Source: Planctomycetota bacterium (GTDB lineage Bacteria; Planctomycetota; UBA1135; GCA-002686595). Taken from it: DNA of 64,000 bases. Both the position numbers and the translations under genes were made by a program. This document shows, piece after piece, positions 27,280 to 37,196 of this stretch. The DNA lies in contig JASLMK010000100.1 in NCBI GenBank assembly GCA_030746555.1, forward strand, positions 1 through 64,000, given 5' to 3'. Position 1 is the first letter of the stretch. Each line of letters starts with the position of its first letter. The notes below the pieces were generated by a model. The model had not been told where the DNA came from. It did no database searches and was given only the letters and a program-made list of their open reading frames with translations.

Positions 27280-28411
27280 GTGCGCGTCGCCTTCCTGATC
27301 GACCGCTGGCAGCCGAGCCGCGGCGGCGCCGAGCGCGCCCTGGCGCAGTTCGCCGCCCACCTGGAGGGGCGCGGCCACGAAGTCCTGGCCTTCGGCGTGC
27401 ACGGCCCGCGCAGCGACGAGGCCGCGCCCGGGCGCTTCGTCCCCGTCGCCGCCCGCGGTCTGGGGCGGGCGGCACGGGAGCGTAACCTTGGCCAGGCCCT
27501 GCTCTCCGCCGCCGAGCGAGCGGGGTTGCGACGCCACCGTGGGCGTCCGTCATCTGCCGCGCGTAGATCTGTATTGGCCACACGGCGGCGCCCACGGCGC
27601 CACCCTGGCCGCCCTGAACAAGCCCTGTCGCGGGCGCCACGCGACCTTCGTCGAGCTCGAGCGCGGCCTGCTCGAAGGGGGGCAGGCCCGGGCGGTGGCG
27701 TGCGTCTCCGAGCTGGTGCGCGAGGAGCTCGAGCGGCACTACCCCGCCGCCGCCGAGCGCCTGCACCTCGTCCCCAACGGCGTGGACCTCGACCGCTTCC
27801 GGCCCGCCGAGCGCGGGCCGGCGCGGGCGCGGCTGGGGGAGCTGCTGGGTTGGCCCGAGGAGGTGCCGCGCCTGTCCTTCGTCGCCCGCCACCCCATCCC
27901 CAAGGGATTCGAGCTGTGCTGCGAGGCCCTGAGCGCGCTCGGGGGACGGCCCTGGCGGCTGCTCCTGGCCGGGGCGGCCGGCCACCGCCGCTGGTTGCGC
28001 CTGGCCCGCGCCCGCGGCCTGCCCGCCGACCGCGTCGCGGTGGTCGAGCGCGTCGACGGCCTCGACCTGGCGGCGGGGGTAGACCTGCACCTGGCGCCCA
28101 GCCGCCGCGATCCCTGCCCGCTGGCCGTGCTGGAGGCTCTGGCCGCGGGCACGCCGGCCCTGGTCAGCGACGCGGTCGGCGCCGCCGACGCCGTGATCGG
28201 CGGTGTGGGCGGCGAGGTCCTGCCCCTGGGCGCCCCCCGACGCTGGAGCGCGGCGATCGGAGCGTGGCTCGAGCGGTTGCGGTCGGAGGCGCCCCGTCCC
28301 GATCTGGTCCGACGCGGCGTCGAGGAGCGCGGGCTGGGACCGTGGCTCGAGCGACTCGAGGAGTTGCTCGTGAGCACGGCGAGCGCGTCGGGTCGTGTCC
28401 GCGAGCCTTAG
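27280..28411 (+). pseudogene. Glycosyltransferase (WaaG-like GT4) with a single-base frameshift
   Basis: Bases 27280-27521 encode a GT4 N-terminus (MRVAFLIDRWQPSRGGAERA ... GQALLSAAERAG). The rest, in the next frame, encodes CDATVGVRHLPRVDLYWPHGG, FVELERGLLEGGQA, VACVSELVREELERHY, LHLVPNGVDLDRF and the donor-site segment PCPLAVLEALAAGTPALVS. The frames join cleanly if one G is removed from the four-G run at 27522-27525, giving AERAG-CDATVG. Order and spacing match WaaG-type LPS-core or related glucosyltransferases. It is a genuine frameshift, a slippage site or a sequencing error. Confidence 0.82.
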
Positions 28412-28453
28412 GGCCTGGGCATCGCACGTCCATCGGCCCCATCCCATCGGCTC

Positions 28454-28783
28454 ATGCCCGCCCTCATCGCCTCCGAGGTCGCCGTTCCCGCCCCGATCGT
28501 CTCCGAGATCGCCCCCGCCGACACGGCGTGGATCCAGGCCCTGGCGGTCGCGGTCGCGCTGCTCTACAGCGCGGGCGCCTCCTTCGCTCTGTACAAGCTG
28601 ACGAGTCTGGCCGTCGGGCTGCGGGTGGACGACGTCGAGGAGGGCCGCGGGCTCGACGTGCCCCTGCACGGTGAGCAGGCGACCTCTTCGGGTGAGGGAG
28701 CCCTGCTGCTCACCCGCGCGGAGACCTTGGAGCTGCCCGGCGTCTTCTCCAACCTCGGTGAATCCCACGGGAGATCTTCATGA
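28454..28783 (+). pseudogene. Remnant of an ammonium transporter (Amt) C-terminus
   Basis: The 109-residue frame ends in the hallmark of Amt proteins: a last membrane helix (WIQALAVAVALLYSAGASFALYKL) followed by GLRVDDVEEGRGLDVPLHGEQA, the conserved cytoplasmic tail that contacts P-II proteins. All of the preceding ten or so membrane helices are missing, and the upstream DNA is glycosyltransferase code. The first 22 residues (MPALIASEV...) are not Amt-like. Its TGA overlaps the ATG of the P-II remnant as ATGA, as in an intact amt-glnK pair. Function is unlikely. Confidence 0.75.
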
Positions 28784-28929
28784 GACTGATCACGGCCATC
28801 GTCTCGGCCGCGCGCACCGGGGAGGTGGGGGACGGGAAGATCTTCATCACCGACCCTCAGGCGAACAGCTCGGTCACCACCCGCGGGCTCTCGCTGGGGC
28901 CGATCAACCGCTGCTCGAGGCCCTGGTAG
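28780..28929 (+). pseudogene. Remnant of a P-II nitrogen regulatory protein (GlnK/GlnB)
   Basis: The 49-residue frame begins MRLITAIV, the P-II N-terminus, and jumps directly to SAARTGEVGDGKIFITDP, the C-terminal nucleotide-binding motif normally about 90 residues later. The T-loop and the body of the protein are absent. From about base 28857 the frame runs antisense into the 3' end of the DUF1501 gene, so the true C-terminus is also lost. This is consistent with an in-frame internal deletion between similar TAIV/AIV-AARTGE segments plus a right-hand deletion junction. Confidence 0.72.
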
Positions 28930-30314
28930 GGATAGCGCAGGCTGTAGGGGTCGAGGCCCAACAGGTGCAGGATCGTCGCCTGCAGGTCGTGCACGCCGAC
29001 GGGGTCGGCGGTGATCGTGTAGCCGAGCTCGTCGGTGGCCCCGTAGACGCGCCCGCGGTGGATCCCCGCACCGGCCATCCAGATCGTGAAGCAGTCGGCG
29101 TGGTGGTCCCGGCCGAGGTAGACCGAGCCGTTGCGCTTCTCGTTCATCGACGTGCGCCCGAACTCGCCGCCCCAGACGACCAGGGTCTCGTCGAGCAGGC
29201 CGCGGCGGGAGAGGTCCTCGATCAGGGCGGCCACGGGGCGGTCGACATCCCCGAGTTTCTTGGGCAGTCCGGTCACCAGGTCGTTGTCGGGGCCCGTCCC
29301 GTGCATGTCCCAACCCCAGTCGAACAACTGCACGAAGCGCACGCCGTTCTCGACCAGGCGGCGCGCGAGCAGGCAGTTGTTGGCGAAGGAGGCCTTCGAC
29401 GGGTCCGCGCCGTAGAGGGCGCGCACCTCCTCGGGCTCGCGTTGGATGTCCATCACCTCGGGCACGGCCGCCTGCATGCGGTAGGCGAGCTCGTACTGCT
29501 CGATCCGCGCCCGCGTCTCGGGGTCGCCCGCCTCCTCGTGCTCGATTTCGTTCAACTCCCGCAGAGCGTCGAGGCTGCGCCTGCGTACCTGAGACGACAT
29601 CCCGGAGGGGTTGGAGACGTACAGGACGGGGTCGCCCTGGCCGCGCAGGCGCACGCCCTGGTACTCCGACGGCAAGAAGCCCGAGCCCCAGGTGCTCTTC
29701 CCGCCGGTCGGATCGCTGCCGCCGGAGACCATCACGACGAACCCCGGCAGGTTCTTGTTGGGCGAGCCGAGCCCGTAGGTGGCCCAGGATCCCATGGAGG
29801 CCCCGCCGACCTGGCGCTTGCCGGTGAACAGGAACAGGTCGGCCGGCGCGTGGTTGAACTCGGTCGTGTGCATTGAGCGCACGATCGTGATCTGGTCGAG
29901 GATCGACGCCATGTGCGGCGCCAGCTCGTTCATCATCACGCCGGACTCGCCGGCGGGAACGAAGCGCTGCTGGGAGCCGAGCAGGGTCGGGTGGCCCTTG
30001 ATGAAGGCCAGGCGCTTGCCCTCGATGAACTCGGTCGGGCACAGCTCGCCGTGCAGCTCGCCGAGCTTGGGCTTGTGGTCGAAGAGGTCCTGAGGCGGCG
30101 GCGCGCCGGCCATCTGCAGGTAGATCACGTGCTTGGCGCGCGCCGGATGGGTCGGCACGAGGGGGCGCGCGCTCTCGCCGGGGGCGGCGAGGCCGTCCTC
30201 GCCCAGCAGGCTCGCCGCGGCCACCGCCCCAAGGCCCGCGCCGCAGCCGCGCAGGAAGTGGCGTCGGGTCGTGGCGATCGCCTCGACCTCGGGCAGCTCG
30301 GGGCGCGACCTCAT
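28857..30314 (-). CDS. DUF1501-family protein with Tat-like signal
   Basis: 485 residues. An N-terminal twin-arginine-like signal (ATTRRHFLRGCGAGLGAVAAASLL) is followed by the long DUF1501 form typical of planctomycetes: KHVIYLQMAGAPPPQDLFDHKP, EFNHAPADLFLFTGKRQVGG, VQLFDWGWDMHGTGPDND, VVWGGEFGRTSMNEK and GRDHHADCFTIWMAGAG. The ATG overlaps the stop of the DUF1553 gene as ATGA. This pair is one of the most expanded gene pairs in planctomycetes. The role is unproven; processing of complex carbohydrates or export has been proposed. Confidence 0.92.
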   Translation of the reverse strand: MRSRPELPEVEAIATTRRHFLRGCGAGLGAVAAASLLGEDGLAAPGESARPLVPTHPARAKHVIYLQMAGAPPPQDLFDHKPKLGELHGELCPTEFIEGKRLAFIKGHPTLLGSQQRFVPAGESGVMMNELAPHMASILDQITIVRSMHTTEFNHAPADLFLFTGKRQVGGASMGSWATYGLGSPNKNLPGFVVMVSGGSDPTGGKSTWGSGFLPSEYQGVRLRGQGDPVLYVSNPSGMSSQVRRRSLDALRELNEIEHEEAGDPETRARIEQYELAYRMQAAVPEVMDIQREPEEVRALYGADPSKASFANNCLLARRLVENGVRFVQLFDWGWDMHGTGPDNDLVTGLPKKLGDVDRPVAALIEDLSRRGLLDETLVVWGGEFGRTSMNEKRNGSVYLGRDHHADCFTIWMAGAGIHRGRVYGATDELGYTITADPVGVHDLQATILHLLGLDPYSLRYPYQGLEQRLIGPSESPRVVTELFA

Positions 30315-33300
30315 GGCTTCACCAAGACCCCGTCCTGATTGAGCATCACGTTCGCCACGACCGTCCAGGCCGCGAGCTCCTCGGCGCGCTCCCCCTCGGG
30401 CAGGGGCCCGAGCGGGTCGGTCGCCAGGGCCAGCGCAGCCTCGGGCTTGCCGCTGAAGTGCGCGCGCTCGCTCTCGAAGAGCCCGGTGAGCACCTCCACC
30501 TGCCGGGGGTCGGGCGGGCGGGTGAGGCACAGCCACAAGCCGTGCTCGATCCTCTCGTGAACGCCCTCGCCGGCCTCCGACACGATGCGCCGCGCCAGGG
30601 CCTGGGCGGCCTCCACGAAGACCGGGTCGTTGAGCGTCACGAAGGCCTGCAGGGGAGTGTTCGTGCGCAGGCGGCGCGGCGTGCACGCCTCGCGGCTGGG
30701 GGCGTCGAAGACGGCCATCGAGGGGTAGGGGACGGTCCGGCGCAGGAAGACGTACACGCCGCGCCGGTAGCGATCCTCGCCGGTGCTCTCCTGCCAGTTC
30801 CGCTCGCCGTTGAAGGCCGCCTTCCACAGTCCCGCGGGCTGGGGCGGGAAGACCGACGGTCCGTAGAGCTTGCGACTCAACAGGCCGCTCGACGCCAGGG
30901 CGACGTCCCGCACGGTCTCGGCCTCCAGGCGGAAGCGGGGGCCGCGGGAGTGGAGCCGATTGGCCGGGTCGCGGGTCCGGCGGGAGCCGTCGGTGCGCGA
31001 CGCCTGGCGGTAGGTGGCGGAGGTGACGATCGTCTTCAGGAGGGCCTTCGTGTCCCAGCCGCCGTCGACGTAGGTCACGGCCAGCCAGTCGAGCAGCGCG
31101 GGATGGCTCGGGAGCGCTCCCTGGGTGCCGAAATCCTCCTCGGTCTCCACGAGCCCCGCTCCAAAGAGCGCGGCCCACCAGCGGTTGACGGCGACGCGGG
31201 CGGTGAGGGGATTCGCCCCGTCCACCATCCAGCGCGCGAGCCCCAGCCTGTCGGCGGATTGATCGGCGGGCCAGGGGTTCAGGGCGGCGGGGACGTGGGC
31301 CTCGACCCGGTCGCCGGGCAGCAGGAAGTTCCCCTTCACCATGACGCGGGTCTCGCGTCGCTTCGACTCGGCGAGCTCGACCATCACCGGCGTCTTCGTG
31401 AGCGGGGCGGCCTCGAGCTCGCCCCGCGCCTGCGAGAGCTCATCTCGAACGCTCTCCAGGAGCGGGTCGATTCCACGGTAGTGCTCGGCGAGCCGGTCGC
31501 GCGCCTCTTCGTCGCGCTCGTCGGCGGGGATCGCCAGGGCCCGGGTGACCGCCAGGGGCAGGGCGCGCACCGGTGCCGGCTGGTCGGTGACCGACAGGCG
31601 CAGGCGACCGAGGGTGTGCTGGGTCCCGTACTCCTGGTGCAGGGTGAAGGTCAGATTCGGGCCGCTGACGCCGTGGGGTGTTTCGAAGGCGGCGACGTGC
31701 CCGATGCCCTGCTCCGGCCCGATGGCCCAGCCCAACTTGCCACTCTCGTCGGCGTCGATGGCGCGCCCCACGCCCCAGCCGTCCTGGCTGAAGTCCGCGC
31801 TCGCATCGACCAGGGGGACGCTGGTGACGAAGGTCTCCAGGTCGATCGCGAGGTCGGGGCGCGGCGCGCGATCGATCGTTGTCGACCACTGGGTCCGGCG
31901 CTGTTCGTCGAGGATCTGGATCGTCACCCCGACCAACCTCCCCTCGGCACCGTCGCTGCGGTTCCACACGCCCAGGCCGTCGATCTCGACCGCGCGGCCG
32001 AGATCCAGCTCCCACCACGGGTCGGACTCGGTTGCCGTGTGGGTCACCGAGCGGGCCTTGAAGAAGTGCCCGTCCCGCACTCCGTCGACCGCGAGGTGAG
32101 CGGGCCCGTCGTAGGCCGTGCTGGACTGGCTGGCCGCGCCCTGGGGAGCGACGTTCGTACCCGCGCTCTGCACCTCGACCTCCGCCAGGGAGAGGATCTT
32201 GTTGCCGCCGGGGTTCTCGAAGCGCACGAAGCGACCGCGCACGCGCTCGCGTGCCTGCTCGGCGGGCGGCGCAGAGGTGAGCTCGAGGTGGTTGAGGACG
32301 AAGTTGCCGTTGTCCACCGAGCGCCCCGGTCCGCCGCGCGGGAGGGCGGGGTCGGCCAGGACCTCGAGCCGCACGGCGGTGATGTCGGTGAGCTCGCTCG
32401 TGGCGCGGATCGTGTAGACGTCGGTGTCCGGCGAGGGCCCGGAGGCCGAGATCGATCCGTCTTCCCTGACGGTCAGGATCGCCCCGCCTTCGGACCGGGC
32501 GTCTTGGATGTCGAGGACCTCCCACCGACTCTCCCGCGCGCGCTGCTCGTCCTCCCAGGCGGCGAGGGCCGCGGTCGCGTCGTGGGTCGGCGAGGCGAGC
32601 TCGCCCTCGAGCTCGGCCACGTGCGCGGCGAGCCGCTCGCGCTCGCCGAGCTCATCGACCGTGGGGGTCTCGAGCAGCGGCCTGTCGTCGTTGGCGTCGT
32701 TGTCGGCGGTCTGGTTGAAGAACGCGTAGAAACCGTAGAACTCCTCGTGGGAGAGGGGGTCGAACTTGTGGGAGTGGCACTCGGCGCAGCCCAGCGTCAG
32801 CCCCATCCAGACTTGGGCCGTCGTGATCGCGCGGTCCTTCACCGCGGCGACCCGGAACTCCTCGTCGTCGGTCCCGCCCTCGGTGTTGGTCATCGTGTTG
32901 CGATGAAAGGCGGTCGCGAGACGCTGCTCCACGGTCGCGTCGGGCAGCAGGTCTCCGGCGAGCTGCTCGATCGTGAAGCGGTCGTAGGGCATGTTGTCGT
33001 TGAAGGCGGCGATCACCCAGTCGCGGTAGCGCCAGATCGTGCGCAGGGGATCGGAGCCGTGGCCCTTCGAGTCGGCGTAGCGCGCCAGGTCGAGCCAGAC
33101 GCGGGCCCAGCGCTCGCCGTAGGCGGGACTGTCCAGGAGCCGGTCCACGAGGCGCTCGTAGGCGTCCGGGCTCGGATCCTCGGCGAAGGCCCGAGCCTCG
33201 TCGGGCGTCGGCGGCAGGCCGGTCAGGTCCAGCGCGAGGCGGCGGATCAGGGTGTAGCGGTCGGCAACGGGCGCGGGGTCGAGTCCCTCGGCTTCCAGCC

Positions 33301-33808
33301 GAGCCAGGACGAAGGCGTCGATGGGATTGCGGATCCAGTCGGGGCGAGCGACCCGCGGGGGCGGCGTCGGCGCCGGCGCCGCGAAGGCCCAGTGGGGCGT
33401 GTACTCCGCACCCTCGTCGATCCAGCGCCGCAGGACCGCGACCTCCTCCTCGCTCAGGTTGCGCCCCGACTCCTCCGGAGGCATGGGGTCGATCTCGTCA
33501 GTGATGCGCAGCACCAGCTCGCTGTCGCCGCTGTCTCCGGGAGCCACCGCACGGTAGCCGCCGAGGTCCTTGACGGCGTGCTCGCGCAGGTCCAGGCGCA
33601 GGTCCGCCTCGCGCGCACCCTCGTCGAGTCCGTGGCAGGCGAAGCAGTTGCGGGCCAGGATCGGCCGTACCTCGCGTACGTAGTCGAGCTTGCCGGACGG
33701 TGTGTCCCCACCGAGGCCGCTGCCCGCGGCCAGCAGGCCCGAAAGCACCGCCGCACAGAGAGCGCCGGTCCCCAGGAGGGCGCTGGAGTTGTGGCGCATA
33801 CGGACCAT
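30311..33808 (-). CDS. PSCyt1-DUF1549-discoidin-DUF1553 protein
   Basis: 1165 residues from ATG 33808. Signal peptide ([19 protein letters not shown]), then a planctomycete cytochrome-c-like PSCyt1 domain ([13 protein letters not shown]) and DUF1549 ([18 protein letters not shown] ... [15 protein letters not shown] ... [18 protein letters not shown]). Next come a CAECH motif, an F5/8-type-C-like insertion ([28 protein letters not shown]), and C-terminal DUF1553 ([31 protein letters not shown]). First gene of a two-gene operon with the DUF1501 protein. The inserted discoidin domain suggests carbohydrate or surface binding. Confidence 0.92.
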   Translation of the reverse strand: MVRMRHNSSALLGTGALCAAVLSGLLAAGSGLGGDTPSGKLDYVREVRPILARNCFACHGLDEGAREADLRLDLREHAVKDLGGYRAVAPGDSGDSELVLRITDEIDPMPPEESGRNLSEEEVAVLRRWIDEGAEYTPHWAFAAPAPTPPPRVARPDWIRNPIDAFVLARLEAEGLDPAPVADRYTLIRRLALDLTGLPPTPDEARAFAEDPSPDAYERLVDRLLDSPAYGERWARVWLDLARYADSKGHGSDPLRTIWRYRDWVIAAFNDNMPYDRFTIEQLAGDLLPDATVEQRLATAFHRNTMTNTEGGTDDEEFRVAAVKDRAITTAQVWMGLTLGCAECHSHKFDPLSHEEFYGFYAFFNQTADNDANDDRPLLETPTVDELGERERLAAHVAELEGELASPTHDATAALAAWEDEQRARESRWEVLDIQDARSEGGAILTVREDGSISASGPSPDTDVYTIRATSELTDITAVRLEVLADPALPRGGPGRSVDNGNFVLNHLELTSAPPAEQARERVRGRFVRFENPGGNKILSLAEVEVQSAGTNVAPQGAASQSSTAYDGPAHLAVDGVRDGHFFKARSVTHTATESDPWWELDLGRAVEIDGLGVWNRSDGAEGRLVGVTIQILDEQRRTQWSTTIDRAPRPDLAIDLETFVTSVPLVDASADFSQDGWGVGRAIDADESGKLGWAIGPEQGIGHVAAFETPHGVSGPNLTFTLHQEYGTQHTLGRLRLSVTDQPAPVRALPLAVTRALAIPADERDEEARDRLAEHYRGIDPLLESVRDELSQARGELEAAPLTKTPVMVELAESKRRETRVMVKGNFLLPGDRVEAHVPAALNPWPADQSADRLGLARWMVDGANPLTARVAVNRWWAALFGAGLVETEEDFGTQGALPSHPALLDWLAVTYVDGGWDTKALLKTIVTSATYRQASRTDGSRRTRDPANRLHSRGPRFRLEAETVRDVALASSGLLSRKLYGPSVFPPQPAGLWKAAFNGERNWQESTGEDRYRRGVYVFLRRTVPYPSMAVFDAPSREACTPRRLRTNTPLQAFVTLNDPVFVEAAQALARRIVSEAGEGVHERIEHGLWLCLTRPPDPRQVEVLTGLFESERAHFSGKPEAALALATDPLGPLPEGERAEELAAWTVVANVMLNQDGVLVKP

Positions 33809-33911
33809 GGCGACCCGCCCAGCGTAGCAAGGTCCGCCAGGGGCCGGTACGCGGCAGCCGAGCCTGCCCGGCAATGCGCCCGTTCCCTGCGTGGAGCGTA
33901 CGCGCTGCGTG

Positions 33912-33935
33912 CTACGCAGCACCGCCCATGCGTAG
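33912..33935. promoter_or_regulatory. Inverted repeat in the divergent region before the nap genes
   Basis: CTACGCA and TGCGTAG form a perfect 7-bp inverted repeat around 10 bases, partly overlapping a second dyad, TGCGTGCTACGCA. It lies between the divergent DUF1553 gene (start 33808) and napD (start 34039), about 105 bp upstream of napD. It differs from the TGCATA palindromes of the nar promoters. It could be an operator for nap control; nothing else in this 230-bp gap is recognisable. Confidence 0.35.
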
Positions 33936-34038
33936 GTGGCCGCTACGGAATGGTCCCGTGCGCCCTGCGCAGAGCGCCCGAGCGCCGCGACCCGCGCTTC
34001 CGGCTAGAACGGGAGTGTCGGATGAGGAGGTTCCCTTG

Positions 34039-34263
34039 GTGACCGTCGGTGTTCATGTCCGGACGAGGCTCGGCTGCGAACGCAGCGTCGCACTCGCCCT
34101 GGGGGAATTCCACGGCATCGAACCGATCGAGCTGGAGGAGCCGGGAACCCTGGGAGTCCTCATCCGGGACGAGACCCTCGAGAGCGCGCAGGCCCGGCTG
34201 CGGGAGGAAGTCACCAGGCTCGAGAACGTCCTCGTCGCGTGGCCCATCCACTTCGAGTGGTGA
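34039..34263 (+). CDS. napD: NapD-like periplasmic nitrate reductase chaperone
   Basis: 74 residues: a small ferredoxin-fold protein that binds the NapA Tat signal and delays export until cofactors are inserted. The sequence VTVGVHVRTRLGCERSVALA, the ELEEPGTLGVLIRDETLE middle and a C-terminal IHFEW fit NapD in size and pattern (beta-alpha-beta with a central acidic strand), although identity to characterised NapD is low. A strong Shine-Dalgarno (GAGGAGG) 8 bases before GTG 34039 sets the start. It lies 41 bp before napA, which supports the call. Confidence 0.75.
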   Translation: MTVGVHVRTRLGCERSVALALGEFHGIEPIELEEPGTLGVLIRDETLESAQARLREEVTRLENVLVAWPIHFEW

Positions 34264-34304
34264 AGCAAGGCGGCGGGCCGGACCCGTGAACCAAAGGAGC
34301 ACCG

Positions 34305-36617
34305 ATGCGCATCAACAGACGGGACTTCGTCAAGATCTCAGCGGCGACCGCCACCGCCGCATCCGCCACCGCGGGCACCCTCGGCGCGGGGATGATGGCG
34401 CGTCCTGGACCGGAGTGGGTCAAGTCGGTCTGTCGCTTCTGCGGCACCGGCTGCGGGGTCCAGCTCGCGATCTCCGACCGCAAGCTGGTCGCCTTGCGCG
34501 GGGACGTCGACCACCCCACCACCCGGGGGCTGGTGTGCGCCAAGGCCCTCTACCTGCCCAAGATCGTCCACTCGCCGACGCGCCTGACCCACCCGATGAT
34601 CCGTCGGGGAGGGAAGCTCGAGCGCGCGAGCTGGGAGGAGGCGATGAGCCTGGTGGCGGAGAAGTTCGCGGATGCGATCGCAGACCACGGACCCGATAGC
34701 GTCGCGTACTACGGCTCAGGCCAGGCGCTCTCCGAGGAGAGCTACTTCGCCAACCGTCTGTTCAAGGGAGGGATCGGAACGAACAACGTCGAGGGCAACC
34801 CTAGGCTGTGCATGGCGAGCGCCGTGGGCGGCTACGTCTCGACCTACGGCAAGGACGAGCCGATGGGTTCCTACGACGACATCGACCACGCCAACGTGTT
34901 CTTCCTGATCGGCTCAAACGCCGCGGAGTGCCATCCGGTCATCTTCGATCGGATCATGGCCCGCAAGCAGGAGAGCAACCGCGTCATGGTGATCTGCGTC
35001 GATCCGCGCAAGAGTCCGGTGCAGTCGATCGCCGATGTCTACCTCAGTCCCAAGCCAGGCTACGACCTCGCGTTGCTGCACGGGATGGCTAGCGCGATCA
35101 TCGAGACCAACCGGCACGACGAAGAGTTCCTCGCCGAGCACGTGCAGTTCAAGAAGGTCGTGGACGGCAAGCCGGTCTCCGTGGGCTGGGAGGCCTACCG
35201 CGAGTTCCTCGACGACTGGACCCCGGAGAAGGCAGAGGCGGTCTGCGGCGTGAGCGCGCAGGGCATTCGGGACGCCGCGCGGGCCTTCGCCATGGGTCCG
35301 ACGATGTCGTTTTGGACGATGGGCCTGAACCAGCGCACGCGCGGGGTCTGGGCCAACAACCTCGTCCACAACCTGCACCTGTTGACGGGCCAGATCGGCA
35401 AGCCCGGGGCGACGCCGTTCTCCCTGACCGGTCAGCCCAACGCCTGCGGCGGCGTACGGGACACGGGCTCATTGTGCCACATCCTCCCCTACGGCCGCGT
35501 CGTGAAGAACCCCGCGCACCGCGCCGAGATGGAGGCGCTGTGGGGCTCTGAGGAGGGCCGGATCAAGCCCGCGCCCGGATTGCACACGGTCGCGATGTTC
35601 AACGCCCTGGGACAGGGGGACATCAAGGCGATGTTCGTCCTGACGACGAATCCCGCCCACTCGATGCCGAACCTCAACGCCCACCGCCGGGCGATGGCGA
35701 ACGCTCCCTTCCTGTGCGTGATCGACGCCTTCGAGACCCAGACGACCAGGCTCGCCGACGTCGTGTTGCCGGCGGCGATGTGGACCGAGAAGGCGGGGGT
35801 CTTCGGGATGTCCGAGCGGCGTTACCAGTACCAGCCGTGCGTCGTAGACCCGCCGGGCCAGGCTCGGCCCGACCTCGACGTCCTGATCGATCTCGCCAAG
35901 CGCCTCGAGGCGCGCGGGGTCGTCCCCGAGGGATTCGTCACGGGGAAGCTGGAGGATGCGGACGCGATCTGGGACGAGATGCGAGAGGCCTCGCGGGACA
36001 CGGCGTATGACTTCCGCGGAATGACCCGCGAGCGCCTCAAGCGGGAGCGCGGCGTGCGCTGGCCGGCGCCGACCGTCGACCACCCCGGGACGGCCCGGCG
36101 CTTCGTCAAGGGCGACGACCCGCTGCTCGACGCCGGCCCCTACGCCGACGAGAGCCTCGCCGAGGGCCAACTGAAGTTCTACGCGGCGAGCGATCACCGC
36201 GCGGTGATCTGGCTCCGGCCGGTCGTCGGCCCGGCGGAGGAGGCGGACGAGGAGTACCCCTTCCTGCTCTCCACCGGTCGGGTCCTCGAGCACTGGCACA
36301 CCGGCACGATGACGATGGCGGCCCGCGAGCTGCGCCGGGCCCAGCCCAAGGCCTTCGTGGAGATCCATCCCGAGGACGCGCGGGCTCTGGAGGTCTCGAC
36401 CGGAGATCTCGTGCACCTGGAGTCGCGCCGCGGCGAGGCTTCCATCGAGGCGCGGGTGGTGGACATGCCGCAGAAGGGCACGGCCTTCGTTCCCTTCCAC
36501 TGGGAGCACGCCGGGAGCCTCATCAACGATGTGACGATCGACGCCTTCGACGCCGGCTCCAAGCAGCCGGAGTTCAAGATCTGCGCCGTTCGCCTCTCCA
36601 AGGCCCGGACCGTCTGA
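34305..36617 (+). CDS. napA: Periplasmic nitrate reductase catalytic subunit
   Basis: 770 residues. The Tat signal RRDFVKISA is followed by a [4Fe-4S] site (C43, C46, C50, C78) and the molybdopterin-guanine-dinucleotide domains. Cys169, in NPRLCMASAVGG, sits where NapA supplies the Mo-thiolate; this separates it from Nar, which uses Asp. Other NapA-like stretches are GSNAAECHPVIFDRI and FWTMGLNQRTRGVWANN. C-terminal motifs (STGRVLEHWHTGTMT, FVPFHWEH) complete the enzyme. It reduces nitrate to nitrite in the periplasm with electrons from NapB. AAAGGAG precedes the ATG. Assimilatory Nas is less likely because of the signal and napD/napB context. Confidence 0.93.
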   Translation: MRINRRDFVKISAATATAASATAGTLGAGMMARPGPEWVKSVCRFCGTGCGVQLAISDRKLVALRGDVDHPTTRGLVCAKALYLPKIVHSPTRLTHPMIRRGGKLERASWEEAMSLVAEKFADAIADHGPDSVAYYGSGQALSEESYFANRLFKGGIGTNNVEGNPRLCMASAVGGYVSTYGKDEPMGSYDDIDHANVFFLIGSNAAECHPVIFDRIMARKQESNRVMVICVDPRKSPVQSIADVYLSPKPGYDLALLHGMASAIIETNRHDEEFLAEHVQFKKVVDGKPVSVGWEAYREFLDDWTPEKAEAVCGVSAQGIRDAARAFAMGPTMSFWTMGLNQRTRGVWANNLVHNLHLLTGQIGKPGATPFSLTGQPNACGGVRDTGSLCHILPYGRVVKNPAHRAEMEALWGSEEGRIKPAPGLHTVAMFNALGQGDIKAMFVLTTNPAHSMPNLNAHRRAMANAPFLCVIDAFETQTTRLADVVLPAAMWTEKAGVFGMSERRYQYQPCVVDPPGQARPDLDVLIDLAKRLEARGVVPEGFVTGKLEDADAIWDEMREASRDTAYDFRGMTRERLKRERGVRWPAPTVDHPGTARRFVKGDDPLLDAGPYADESLAEGQLKFYAASDHRAVIWLRPVVGPAEEADEEYPFLLSTGRVLEHWHTGTMTMAARELRRAQPKAFVEIHPEDARALEVSTGDLVHLESRRGEASIEARVVDMPQKGTAFVPFHWEHAGSLINDVTIDAFDAGSKQPEFKICAVRLSKARTV

Positions 36618-36629
36618 GAGGAGGGCACC

Positions 36630-37196
36630 ATGTGGAACAGAACTCTCCCGGCCCTGTCGGCCAGCCTCCTGGTGCTGGCGGTCGTCTATCGCGGTGGCAT
36701 CGGAGCGGGCGTCACGGCCTCACCATCGTCGGATGGCGAAGCTGGGACGACGTGGTCTGTGGAGGCGCCCGCTCCGTCCTTCTTCGACTTCGCGCGCAAC
36801 GCCTTCCCCCCGACCCTTCCGGGGGACGAGACCCACGCAAACGCGTGGTACGGCGACGACTGTCTGCTGTGCCACGCCGACGGCGATCGGGACACTCCGC
36901 GCGTGAGGCACTCGGGCATGACGCCCCTGCTCCTGAAGGTGCGCTGCCGTACTTGTCACGTGCCGGAAGGCGACGGGGATCCTCCCGACGAGGAGTGCGG
37001 CGTGCCGTTCCTGCGGCGCGCCTTCCCGCCCCAGCTCCCAGAGGACGCCGACCACGACGGCGCCTGGCTGCGCGACGACTGCCTGTTGTGCCACGCTGAC
37101 GGATCCTCGGGTGCTCCCCGCCTCCGGCATGCGGGGATGGCGCCGCTGTTGCTCCAGGCGCGCTGCCGCTCCTGCCACCTCCCGATCACGCAGTAG
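36630..37196 (+). CDS. napB: Tetrahaem NapB-like cytochrome made of two tandem NapB modules
   Basis: 188 residues. After an N-terminal anchor or signal (LPALSASLLVLAVVY) come two copies of a di-haem module, residues 58-113 and 131-186, with 36 of 56 positions identical. Each has AFPP-LP, DDCLLCHADG, a histidine in RHAGM or RHSGM, PLLL and CR-CH. The haem motifs are C78-H82, C106-H110, C151-H155 and C179-H183. The PP-P ... CLxCH ... H ... CxxCH pattern is that of NapB, which normally has one such module. Starts 12 bp after napA behind GAGGAGGG. Probably the electron donor to NapA. Confidence 0.82.
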   Translation: MWNRTLPALSASLLVLAVVYRGGIGAGVTASPSSDGEAGTTWSVEAPAPSFFDFARNAFPPTLPGDETHANAWYGDDCLLCHADGDRDTPRVRHSGMTPLLLKVRCRTCHVPEGDGDPPDEECGVPFLRRAFPPQLPEDADHDGAWLRDDCLLCHADGSSGAPRLRHAGMAPLLLQARCRSCHLPITQ

